DNA from: an uncultured bacterium
GTDB lineage: Bacteria > Patescibacteriota > Minisyncoccia > Moranbacterales > UBA2206
Direction: 5' to 3'
NCBI GenBank assembly: GCA_903937035.1
Contig: CAIZXS010000011.1
Span: 1 to 59,592 of the forward strand
DNA length: 59,592 nt
In this document: positions 48,884 to 56,339 of the stretch, in pieces
Numbering within the stretch: the stretch's first letter is position 1
How the letters are laid out: each line of letters starts with the position of its first letter
The notes under the pieces: model-generated
What the model was told of the DNA's origin: nothing
Seen by the model: the letters and a program-made list of their open reading frames with translations, nothing else
The model's database searches: none
Translations under genes and position numbers: made by a program

Positions 48884-48916
48884 AAAAAACACCCTGCTTA
48901 AGGCGGGGTGTTTTTT
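48884..48916. terminator. Bidirectional terminator between clpP and gpmI
   Basis: AAAAAACACCC / GGGTGTTTTTT stem with an 11-nt loop; serves both converging genes. Confidence 0.92.
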
Positions 48917-48931
48917 ATAGTCAAACTTGTG

Positions 48932-50509
48932 CTATTTTACATAACCCAAAAATGACAAGAGGCTTTCGCCGGACATTTTCGTTGGTTTCTTGATGTTCAG
49001 GAGGTCTAGAACTGTCGGTGCGATGTCACTGAGTAGCCCCGATACCTCAAATGTGTAGGCACTTCCACCTGTTTGGTGGTTTTCATTTGTAATAAACCAA
49101 AGAGGGACAGGATTGGCTGAATGCTCGGTGTTTCTTTCGCCCGTTCTGACGCTAACCATTTCCTCAACATTTCCATGGTCAGCGGTAATGAGTAAGCAGC
49201 CATTTTTAGAAAGGACAGCCCCAATGAGTTCTTCTACGCATTTGTCGACAGTTTGGACTGCTAAAATTGCAGCTTCTTCATTTCCTGTGTGACCAATGAT
49301 GTCAGCATTGGCATAGTTGATTAGGATGAAATCATATTTTTCCTCTCTAATGAAGCCACAAACTTTTTCAGTGATTTCTTTCGCGCTCATTTCCGGCGCT
49401 TCATCAAAACGTGCCACATCTTTGGATGGTATGATTAGGCGATCTTCCAGGGGGAAGGGTTCTTCGTTTCCTCCATTGAAAAAGTAGGTGACATGAGCAA
49501 ATTTTTCTGTTTCTGCGATGCGTAATTGAGTGAGTTTGTTTTCAGCCAAAACTCCCCCCAAACAAGTGTTTACTTCAACTATCGGGAAAGCAATATCGTT
49601 TACTGGTAGGTCGGCTTCATATTGAACCATGGCAACAAAATGAAGATTATTGATTGGTGCTTTTTCGAATTTATTAAAACCAGGCAATACGAAGGCTTTT
49701 GTTATCTCTCGAGCACGGTCTTCGCGAAAATTGAAAAAAATAAGAGAATCGTTTTCTTTTATTGTGGCAACTGGTTTTCCGCCTTCAGTGACAACTGCTG
49801 GTTCAATGTATTCATCAAATATATCCTTTTTGTAAGATTTTTTAAGGTATTCGATTGGATCTTCGATTTGATTTTCAGTTCCCTTGGTCATTGAGTCATA
49901 GGCGAGCTTGACGCGATCCCAGTTATTATTTCGATCCATGCCGTAATAGCGGCCGCCAATGGAGGCGATTTTTCCAACACCATAACCATTGATTCTTTTT
50001 TGTAACTCTGCGATGCAGTCTGTTCCCGAAGTGGGGGCGCAATCTCTTCCGTCGGTGAAGATATGCAGATATACTTTTTTAAATTTCTGATCTTGCATCA
50101 GCTCTAAGAGGCCATAGAGATGATCGACATTAGAATGGATGCCGCCTTTTCCCAAGAGGCCCATTATATGAACGGCTGCATCATTTTTTTTGGCATGTTC
50201 AATCGCACCCAAAAAAGCATGGTTTTTGAAAAACTCTCCATTTTGAATTGACATTGTGATGCGAGGAAGGTTTTGATAGAGAGTTTGCCCTGTGCCCAAT
50301 GTAAGATGGCCAACTTCAGAGTTTCCTGGCTCTCCCCATGGAATACCAACTGATATCCCTGATGCCTGGAGGGCGATGTGTGGGTAAAACTGGTTGAGTT
50401 TGTCGATGGTGGGTAGTTTTGCAGTGCTTAGCGGGTTACCTTGTTGCTTCTCGCTGATGCCCCAGCCGTCTAATATTACTAAAACAATTGGTTTGAAGAT
50501 GCTTTTCAT
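48932..50509 (-). CDS. gpmI: 2,3-bisphosphoglycerate-independent phosphoglycerate mutase
   Basis: Interconverts 3- and 2-phosphoglycerate in glycolysis with two Mn ions. The 525 residues show V-L-V-I-L-D-G-W-G near the start, the nucleophile Ser64 in G-N-S-E-V-G-H, I-F-T-D-G-R-D, G-R-Y-Y-G-M-D-R and the second metal cluster with A-D-H-G-N near residue 450. The length is normal. It is the only glycolytic gene in the window. Confidence 0.96.
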   Translation of the reverse strand: MKSIFKPIVLVILDGWGISEKQQGNPLSTAKLPTIDKLNQFYPHIALQASGISVGIPWGEPGNSEVGHLTLGTGQTLYQNLPRITMSIQNGEFFKNHAFLGAIEHAKKNDAAVHIMGLLGKGGIHSNVDHLYGLLELMQDQKFKKVYLHIFTDGRDCAPTSGTDCIAELQKRINGYGVGKIASIGGRYYGMDRNNNWDRVKLAYDSMTKGTENQIEDPIEYLKKSYKKDIFDEYIEPAVVTEGGKPVATIKENDSLIFFNFREDRAREITKAFVLPGFNKFEKAPINNLHFVAMVQYEADLPVNDIAFPIVEVNTCLGGVLAENKLTQLRIAETEKFAHVTYFFNGGNEEPFPLEDRLIIPSKDVARFDEAPEMSAKEITEKVCGFIREEKYDFILINYANADIIGHTGNEEAAILAVQTVDKCVEELIGAVLSKNGCLLITADHGNVEEMVSVRTGERNTEHSANPVPLWFITNENHQTGGSAYTFEVSGLLSDIAPTVLDLLNIKKPTKMSGESLLSFLGYVK

Positions 50510-50648
50510 ATTCTGGGTGTGTTTTTCTAATTCTTACTGATAAATAATAACACTTCTCGTACTTTTTGACAAAAGACGGCCATTGTAATACCATTAGGGG
50601 GGTAGATAATTGTTTAAATAAGTCTAGCTTATATTGGTAAAGGGAAAT

Positions 50649-50680
50649 AATTGGGGGTGGAAGCCCAATTTTTCGAAAAA
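50649..50680 (+). promoter_or_regulatory. Hairpin in the rny leader
   Basis: AATTGGG / CCCAATT followed by TTTTC, about 60 nt before rny. It could be a weak attenuator or the end of an unseen transcript. Confidence 0.35.
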
Positions 50681-50733
50681 ATAATTGTGTCTAAGTGCAT
50701 TTATGATTTATCAATTGATTAGAAAAAAATATT

Positions 50734-52266
50734 ATGGAAATAGGTCTCACGGTGCTTGTCACCGGTGTTTTATCTTTGGGAATAGGTGCGGTCTTGGGCT
50801 ATTATGCAAGACAGACAATTGCTAAAAAGCAGCTTTCTACAGCAGAAGGCAAGGCGGTGAAGGTAGAGGAAGAAGCCGAAAAAAAAGGACAAGAAATAAT
50901 TTTAGAGGCGAAAAATAAGGCAGTTAATATCCTGGAGGAAGCAAAGAAAAAGGAATATGACCGGGAAGAACTGCTCAGAAGAACAGAGGTGCGTTTGGAC
51001 AAGAAGGAAGAAGGATTGGAAGCGAAAATCTTAGAGCTAGAAAAAGAAAAAGATCTTTTGGTCCAAAAATCGGAAGAAGTGAGGACTATTAGGAAGGAAG
51101 TGGATGAAGCTAGAAAGCAGGAACTAAAAAGACTGGAAAAAATTGCTGGTCTTTCTAAGGAGGCGGCAAAAAAAATTCTCTTGCAACTTACAGAGGAGGA
51201 GAGTCGCGACTTGTTAGCCAAAAGAATGAAATCATTGGAAATAGAGGGCCGCGATACTCTTGAGAAAAAGGCTCGAGATATAATGACTCAGGCAATCCAA
51301 AAATATGCTGGCTCTCACGCTGCAGATGTCACAACAAGCATTGTGGCAATCCCATCGGATGAGGTGAAAGGTAGGATTATTGGAAGAGAAGGAAGGAATA
51401 TTAAGGCCTTGGAGCGTCTTACGGGAATTGAAATTATTGTCGATGACACTCCAGAGGCAATTGTTATTTCTGGTTTTGATCCAATACGCAGAGAGATTGC
51501 GAGGATTGCGATTGAGAGGTTGATTTCTGATGGTCGGATTCACCCAACCAAGATCGAGGAAGCAGTCGATTTTGCTAAACTAGAGATAAATAACAAAATT
51601 CGTGAAGCAGGAGACGCCGCGGCGTATGATGTGGGTGTCGCCGGCTTGGATCCTAAATTGGTGCATATTTTGGGACGCCTGCGTTATCGAACAAGTTATG
51701 GTCAAAATGCGCTTTTGCATTCTTTGGAGGTGGCACATTTGTCCGGAGCATTGGCTGCTGAACTTGGAGCTGATGTGAGTCTTGCAAAGAAAGCTGGACT
51801 TTTGCATGATATTGGGAAAGCGATTGATCATGAAGTGCAAGGAACACATGTTGAAATTGGTATCAAAATTTTGGAGAAATTTAAGATTGGAAAAGAAATT
51901 ATTGATGCGATGAAATCACACCATGAAGATTATCCATTCGAAACTCCTGAATCAATGATAATTTCAGCAGCGGATGCGATCTCAGCATCTCGTCCGGGAG
52001 CAAGAAAAGACACATTGGAAAATTATCTGAAGCGCCTGGAGGAGTTGGAGGCGGTAGCGACATCTTTTCCTGAGGTTGAAAAAACTTATGCGATTCAAGC
52101 TGGAAGAGAGATTCGCGTCTTTGTTAAGCCTGATAAGATTGATGATTTGGGTTCGATAAAATTGAGTCGTGCGATTGCTGACAAAATTGAAAAAGAATTG
52201 AAATATCCAGGAGAGATAAAGGTTAACGTTATCAGAGAAACTCGAGTTGTGGAATATGCTCGCTAG
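50734..52266 (+). CDS. rny: Ribonuclease Y
   Basis: Membrane-bound endoribonuclease initiating mRNA decay. The 510 residues have an N-terminal membrane helix (about 2-24), a long coiled coil rich in K/E (about 30-160), a KH domain (G-R-I-I-G-R-E-G-R-N-I-K-A-L-E) and an HD domain with A-G-L-L-H-D-I-G-K-A near residue 356, ending with the usual G-E-I-K-V-N-V-I-R-E-T-R. The length matches the family (about 510-520). Confidence 0.97.
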   Translation: MEIGLTVLVTGVLSLGIGAVLGYYARQTIAKKQLSTAEGKAVKVEEEAEKKGQEIILEAKNKAVNILEEAKKKEYDREELLRRTEVRLDKKEEGLEAKILELEKEKDLLVQKSEEVRTIRKEVDEARKQELKRLEKIAGLSKEAAKKILLQLTEEESRDLLAKRMKSLEIEGRDTLEKKARDIMTQAIQKYAGSHAADVTTSIVAIPSDEVKGRIIGREGRNIKALERLTGIEIIVDDTPEAIVISGFDPIRREIARIAIERLISDGRIHPTKIEEAVDFAKLEINNKIREAGDAAAYDVGVAGLDPKLVHILGRLRYRTSYGQNALLHSLEVAHLSGALAAELGADVSLAKKAGLLHDIGKAIDHEVQGTHVEIGIKILEKFKIGKEIIDAMKSHHEDYPFETPESMIISAADAISASRPGARKDTLENYLKRLEELEAVATSFPEVEKTYAIQAGREIRVFVKPDKIDDLGSIKLSRAIADKIEKELKYPGEIKVNVIRETRVVEYAR

Positions 52267-52272
52267 GAGCCA

Positions 52273-52395
52273 TCCCGCACTAACTCTGCACTTTCTTCGG
52301 GTAAAATAAGTTATTTGGAGTAAAAATAAAAAACATTTATCTTGGTGTTGTGGAAAACTTTTGGCACTCTGTGCCAGTGCAAAGTTAGTGTGGGA
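52273..52395 (+). repeat. 123-bp inverted-repeat element or structured RNA
   Basis: Arms of 20 bp (52273-52292 and 52376-52395) pair with one G-U and one mismatch. An internal TGGCAC / GTGCCA hairpin (near 52362-52375) lies next to the right arm. The layout is like that of 2733-2868 but the sequence differs. It occupies most of the gap between rny and the HU gene; apart from a likely HU promoter (TTGCTT...TAAAAT near 52410-52435) nothing else was seen. Confidence 0.5.
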
Positions 52396-52572
52396 AAAAC
52401 CATTTGCTTTATTTAAAGCAATTGTAGTAAAATAGAAAGACAGATAAAGATGGCCTGCCTATATCGCTTCGCGCGAAGTGTGGTGGGTGGGGATAATAAT
52501 TAAAGTACACGCCAAAGTTTAGTTTCCGAAAAATTAAAGGACTTGGCGAAACTATTGAAAGGAGGTGATAAT

Positions 52573-52857
52573 ATGGCAGGCAATATTAATAAAGATGCTT
52601 TGGTAAGTGCAATCAGCGAAAAAACTGAATTGTCAAAGAAGGACATCGAAATGGTGCTCGAAACAATGATCGAAGTTATCACTAAATCTTTGAAAAGCGG
52701 AGATAAGGTGACAATGACCGGTTTTGGAACATTTAAGGTTTCCAATCGTGCAGCTAGAGAGGGTATCAATCCTCAAACTAAGGCTAAGATCCAAATTCCA
52801 GCAATGACCGTTCCTAAATTTACAGCAGGAAAGGCTTTGAAAGAGGCTGTTAAATAA
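52573..52857 (+). CDS. HU-family DNA-binding protein
   Basis: A 94-residue nucleoid protein that bends DNA. M-A-G-N-I-N-K-D-A-L-V-S-A-I, the T-M-T-G-F-G-T-F-K-V motif and the DNA-binding arm N-P-Q-T-K-A-K-I-Q-I-P-A are typical. The start at 52573 follows AAAGGAGGTG by 8 nt, among the strongest ribosome sites in the window, fitting an abundant protein. A strong terminator follows. Whether it is HU-alpha or -beta type cannot be told. Confidence 0.95.
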   Translation: MAGNINKDALVSAISEKTELSKKDIEMVLETMIEVITKSLKSGDKVTMTGFGTFKVSNRAAREGINPQTKAKIQIPAMTVPKFTAGKALKEAVK

Positions 52858-52904
52858 GGTCTAGTCTAAAATTATTTTCTAGAAAATAAATTAGAAGATA
52901 GAGG

Positions 52905-52930
52905 CAAAATCCCGCGCAAGCGGGATTTTG
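52905..52930 (+). terminator. Terminator after the HU gene
   Basis: CAAAATCCCGC / GCGGGATTTTG with a 4-nt loop. Confidence 0.88.
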
Positions 52931-53038
52931 TTATGGCTGTTGACTTAAGCGCTATTTACGGATATGATTTATAAGTAATATTTGCGGTTGTTCTCTTTAG
53001 CGAGCTTGCTCGCCGAATCGGAGCTTCAATTTGGCGAA

Positions 53039-53101
53039 GTCCTCCTTCGCGGTCTATTTGCGGGCTTTGCCCGCCGTAGTCACGCTCTAGCGGGACGAAG
53101 G
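53039..53101. repeat. GC-rich hairpins before tRNA-Pro
   Basis: TCCTCCTTCGCGGTC, then GCGGGCTTTGCCCGC and GTAGTCACGCT. The stretch from GCGGGC to GTCACGCT repeats 18583-18608 exactly. The tRNA-Pro start lies at its right end. Confidence 0.7.
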
Positions 53102-53172
53102 CGGGGCGTTGTGTAATGGTAGCGCGCTTGGTTTGGGACCAAGTAGTCCGAGTTCGAGTCTCGGCGCCCCGA
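53102..53172 (+). tRNA. tRNA-Pro (anticodon TGG)
   Basis: Acceptor CGGGGCG / CGCCCCG, anticodon stem-loop CTTGG-TTTGGGA-CCAAG, T arm CCGAG-TTCGAGT-CTCGG, discriminator A, no CCA. Confidence 0.95.
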
Positions 53173-53223
53173 CATTTAGAATAGAATCGCAAGGCTATTT
53201 TTTTTAGCTTTTGTCTAATGCCT

Positions 53224-53254
53224 AGCGGGCTTGCCCGCCGAAGCTTTAGCGAAG
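53224..53254. repeat. GC-rich hairpin before tRNA-Gly(GCC)
   Basis: GCGGGCTTGCCCGCC and AAGCTTTAGCGAAGG form a shortened version of the pre-tRNA hairpins at 18561 and 53039. Confidence 0.65.
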
Positions 53255-53326
53255 GCGGGTATCGTATAGTGGCTAATATACGTCCTTGCCAAGGACGAGC
53301 GACGGGTTCGATTCCCGTTACCCGCT
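53255..53326 (+). tRNA. tRNA-Gly (anticodon GCC)
   Basis: Acceptor GCGGGTA / TACCCGC, anticodon stem-loop GTCCT-TGCCA-AGGAC, T arm ACGGG-TTCGATT-CCCGT, discriminator T. Confidence 0.95.
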
Positions 53327-53348
53327 CAGATATGATAAGAATCTCCCT
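53322..53348 (+). repeat. 27-bp direct repeat, left copy (tRNA-Gly end and terminator)
   Basis: Starts with CCGCTCAGATATGATAAGAA, the last tRNA bases and flank, and is exactly repeated at 54127-54153 after the PAS gene. It runs into a terminator (AATCTCC / GGAGATT, 53342-53365). Confidence 0.9.
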
Positions 53349-53386
53349 TAAAAAGGAGATTTTTGTTATTTATGCAAAGTTGAGAT

Positions 53387-53520
53387 TGGAGGGAATCGAA
53401 GGGTATTTTAAAAAAGTGAACTGCTTCACTTTTTTGAAAATCCAGGTTTTGAGGGGGGGATGGAGCCTGTGCCGTAGGCACGTGCGAAGTGACGGACGAG
53501 AAAGATTCCCGTTACCCGCT
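53387..53520 (+). repeat. tRNA-Gly(GCC)-derived inverted element
   Basis: GGAGGGAATCGAAGGG (53387) mirrors the tRNA T arm. A perfect hairpin AAAAAAGTGAA / TTCACTTTTTT follows. At 53502-53520 GATTCCCGTTACCCGCTCA repeats the tRNA 3' end directly, followed by its own hairpin terminator (53522-53560). The arms match this tRNA and not tRNA-Gly(TCC). Confidence 0.7.
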
Positions 53521-53521
53521 C

Positions 53522-53560
53522 AAACGAAAAGTCCTCCGATAAGGATGGCCTTTTCGTTTT
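53522..53560 (+). terminator. Terminator after the duplicated tRNA-Gly end
   Basis: AAACGAAAAG / CTTTTCGTTT stem with T-rich tail. Confidence 0.75.
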
Positions 53561-53611
53561 GATATTATTTGTGATAAAATAAATTAGTAAGAAGGTTAAT
53601 AATAAAATATT

Positions 53612-54085
53612 ATGCAAAAAGAACTTTATTTGCGCATCTTGGATCAATTTCCTAATCCAATCTGGCGCTCGGGGCTAGACGCGAAATGCGATTATTTTAA
53701 TAGCGCTTGGTTGGCTTTTACCGGAAGAAAAATAGAAGAAGAAATGGGAGATGGCTGGGTTAAGGGAGTTCATCCTGATGATCTTAATCCTTGCGTCAAA
53801 ACCTATCTAGATTCTTTCAAGGCCAGAAAGCCTTTTGAAATGGAATACCGACTAAAGCATAACGATGGAACATATCATTGGTTGCTTGATTCCGGCAGTC
53901 CATTCTTTGATGATAGTAATAACTTCATGGGCTATATCGGATCTTGCTATGATATAAATGAAGTTAAAAAGCACATGACAGAGATTGAGGAAATGAATAG
54001 ATATATGACTGACCGAGAACTGAAGATGGTTAAGATGAAGAAGCAAATAACTGATCTGGAAAATAAACTGAATCAGCAAAAATAA
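53612..54085 (+). CDS. Stand-alone PAS-domain protein
   Basis: A 157-residue protein with one PAS fold (residues 5-120): F-P-N-P-I-W-R, then Y-F-N-S-A-W-L-A-F-T-G-R, V-H-P-D-D and F-E-M-E-Y-R-L-K-H-N-D-G-T-Y-H-W-L-L-D-S-G-S-P, ending in G-Y-I-G-S-C-Y-D-I-N-E. A coiled coil (about 122-157) follows. The usual histidine kinase or cyclase output is absent. The gene is bracketed by the 27-bp tRNA-Gly repeat (53322 and 54127), which makes it a candidate cargo of a small integrated element. It may be a sensor adaptor. Confidence 0.85.
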   Translation: MQKELYLRILDQFPNPIWRSGLDAKCDYFNSAWLAFTGRKIEEEMGDGWVKGVHPDDLNPCVKTYLDSFKARKPFEMEYRLKHNDGTYHWLLDSGSPFFDDSNNFMGYIGSCYDINEVKKHMTEIEEMNRYMTDRELKMVKMKKQITDLENKLNQQK

Positions 54086-54126
54086 AATCCTCTTCCCTCC
54101 ACCCAATCCGAACTGTCTAAACTTCT

Positions 54127-54180
54127 CCGCTCAGATATGATAAGAATCTCCCTGAGGAGGAGATTTTTATTTTTTTATAT
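54127..54180 (+). repeat. 27-bp direct repeat, right copy, with terminator
   Basis: 54127-54153 is identical to 53322-53348 and continues into AATCTCC / GGAGATT and a T run, ending the PAS unit. Confidence 0.9.
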
Positions 54181-54184
54181 ATGC

Positions 54185-54190
54185 TATAAT
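54185..54190 (+). promoter_or_regulatory. Extended -10 of the metzincin gene, leaderless transcript likely
   Basis: ATGC-TATAAT ends 7 nt before the ATG at 54198. No clear -35 was found. Confidence 0.55.
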
Positions 54191-54197
54191 TAATCTT

Positions 54198-54929
54198 ATG
54201 CGTATAATAAAATTATTAGTTGTAATTGCGTTGGTTTTTGTTATTATTGTTTCGTTTGGTTTTGTCTATTTTAAAGTATCAGCGCAAAACACAGGAAGCA
54301 ATTATTTTAATAACAATTTGCGCCATAAGTTTGCGCGGTATCCTATCGCGCGCCAAATATTGGGACTGCACTTTGATGGCGATGCGAAAGCGGATTATTT
54401 AGCCAATAGATATCAAAATATAACGATAAAAATCATTTCGATGAATGGTCTCGGTATCAGCGAAGAAACTGCTAAGGTGTTTTCAAAGAGAGTGGAAAAT
54501 GTAACAGGGAAAAAAACAAAGTATCTCTTTTATCCAAGCATCGCATATAAACCTTTGGTGGGTATGGAAGAATTGCGAAAGAGCTTGGGTGCGATGGGTT
54601 CTTCTCGAGACGCAGCTTTGTATGTTTTTGTTGTAAGTCAAGATGCTGATAGCGAGATTTTGGGTTCGACGGTTTTGGAGAATGGAATGGTGCTATTTAA
54701 AAATTCCCTTGCTAATAATATGCGGATGGATAGCGAAAAGAATATCGATTCCTACGTTGCGAGTTTGCTTCTTCACGAATTTGGACATCAGATCGGACTT
54801 GGGCATAATTTGGCGTCGGGGTGTCTTATGAACGAGAAAACGGAATTTAGTGATGGGGGCAGGCTACTGGAGAAGATTGATGATTTTTGTGAATTTGAAA
54901 AAAAACAGGTCAAAAACAGCGTCCTTTGA
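54198..54929 (+). CDS. Membrane-anchored metzincin-type metalloprotease
   Basis: A 243-residue protein with an N-terminal hydrophobic segment (about 5-27) as signal anchor and a zinc protease domain. The motif H-E-F-G-H-Q-I-G-L-G-H (residues 193-203) is the metzincin zinc site and the following S-G-C-L-M-N supplies the Met-turn. The extended pattern fits small matrixin/archaemetzincin-like proteases with no prodomain cysteine switch visible. It would act outside the cell. It precedes a membrane-anchored protein of unknown function. Confidence 0.85.
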   Translation: MRIIKLLVVIALVFVIIVSFGFVYFKVSAQNTGSNYFNNNLRHKFARYPIARQILGLHFDGDAKADYLANRYQNITIKIISMNGLGISEETAKVFSKRVENVTGKKTKYLFYPSIAYKPLVGMEELRKSLGAMGSSRDAALYVFVVSQDADSEILGSTVLENGMVLFKNSLANNMRMDSEKNIDSYVASLLLHEFGHQIGLGHNLASGCLMNEKTEFSDGGRLLEKIDDFCEFEKKQVKNSVL

Positions 54930-55068
54930 TTTTTGCATCTTACTTTTTTGACGCAAATGCTTGTTTTTGTAGCTTGTCTTTATGGTATTTGTTTTTTGGG
55001 CTATAATATAGATTGGTTAAGTTTGGAGTTGGGCATTTTCGAAAAAGTTTAATTCCAGCCAAAAACAA

Positions 55069-56286
55069 ATGGACTTCAATCTTTATAAACCGGAAAAAAA
55101 ACCTTCGATTTGGCGATTGCAAATTTCATTTAAGTTTGCTGTTTTTGCAATGATACTTTTGTCATTAGGAGTTTTGTGGATGTTATATATACAAAACAAA
55201 ATCAGTTCTGTCCGATATGATTATCCCGCCATTACACACAAAAAACATGTAGCCAAAGTTATTCCAGATGTCCCAGTGAAGGACGAATGGCGTTTTGTCC
55301 CCGGACCAATTTCTATGGAGCAGATAAAAAAGAATGGTTGCGTAGCAGATGGGTTTCTTTCCGGCTATGGTGATAAGACGGCTGAGATTTCTAGAATGCT
55401 TGAGCGTTCTAATTGTGTTTATTTGCACAGAGCCCTTGAGACATGGCTTCGTCCGCCGGATTTTGAAAAAGCAGTCAAAATAATGAAAAATGTTGACAAA
55501 AAGCCAGTCGTTTATGGTATGTTTATTGCCGAGGCAATCTCAACTTGGAGAAAATATTCTGATCCAGATTGGGACCATAAGTTTGAGTTCAAGAAAATGT
55601 GCCGAAATGGAAATTATAACCAATGGGAAAAAAATAGTTGCATTCCATCGGTTAATAATCCAGAGTATCGCAGGTATCTCAAGTCAATCACGCAAAGAGC
55701 AATGGACACGGGAATCCAGAGTTTTCTCTTCGGTCAAATTAAATTGCAAGATGAAAATCCTAATTTTGAAGAAACGGAAATAAAAAGCGTTCTTTCAGAT
55801 ATGCGCGAGTATGCGAAAGCAAAAAATATGCAAATCATTATTGGAGCTCAGACTGATGATATTACTGATGAGAAGTATTTGCGTCTATTTGATTACATCG
55901 AAGGCGGAGTGGGAATCGATGCAAATGGTTCCGTGGAAAATCAGCCGTGTTCTAGTAAATTTTCCAGTTGTTGGGGGCTTTTGTGGGACAAGGAATATAG
56001 CGCACGTGCAAACGCAGTTTTGCTCCACCTTGATTGGAGTGGGCTCACCTGGGATGATATGGGTATATTCGCGAGAATGCCTCAGGATAAGCGGATTGAG
56101 ACGTTGAGAAGCTTGTATGGCAAGTTTACTGGGCAAAACATGGGCTTTTTGATGCCATTCCTCGCTGTGCTTAATCATGAAAATGAAGGTTGCTATGGAC
56201 CGAGCAAGCATTTTTATACTCCGAGCAACAAATATCGTTGTAGTGATGAAGATAAAATTAATAAAATGATGCCGAGTGTGAAATAA
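55069..56286 (+). CDS. Hypothetical membrane-anchored extracellular protein, barrel-like
   Basis: A 405-residue protein with an N-terminal membrane segment (about 23-44) and a large external domain. Strand-helix alternation with acidic residues at strand ends (V-Y-G-M-F-I-A-E-A-I, I-I-I-G-A-Q-T-D-D-I-T, Y-I-E-G-G-V-G-I-D and V-L-L-H-L-D-W-S-G) resembles a TIM-barrel glycoside-hydrolase fold, with about nine cysteines likely in disulfides. Catalytic acids are not assigned. It may be a surface glycan enzyme or binding protein. Confidence 0.6.
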   Translation: MDFNLYKPEKKPSIWRLQISFKFAVFAMILLSLGVLWMLYIQNKISSVRYDYPAITHKKHVAKVIPDVPVKDEWRFVPGPISMEQIKKNGCVADGFLSGYGDKTAEISRMLERSNCVYLHRALETWLRPPDFEKAVKIMKNVDKKPVVYGMFIAEAISTWRKYSDPDWDHKFEFKKMCRNGNYNQWEKNSCIPSVNNPEYRRYLKSITQRAMDTGIQSFLFGQIKLQDENPNFEETEIKSVLSDMREYAKAKNMQIIIGAQTDDITDEKYLRLFDYIEGGVGIDANGSVENQPCSSKFSSCWGLLWDKEYSARANAVLLHLDWSGLTWDDMGIFARMPQDKRIETLRSLYGKFTGQNMGFLMPFLAVLNHENEGCYGPSKHFYTPSNKYRCSDEDKINKMMPSVK

Positions 56287-56339
56287 TAGTTTAAAAAATG
56301 GCAGTATTGTAATAGATGCAATACTTGATTTTATTTCTT

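Noticed and set aside
53218-53562. 114-residue frame crossing tRNA-Gly
   Set aside because: It overlaps the tRNA and the repeat element on the same strand and has no protein features.
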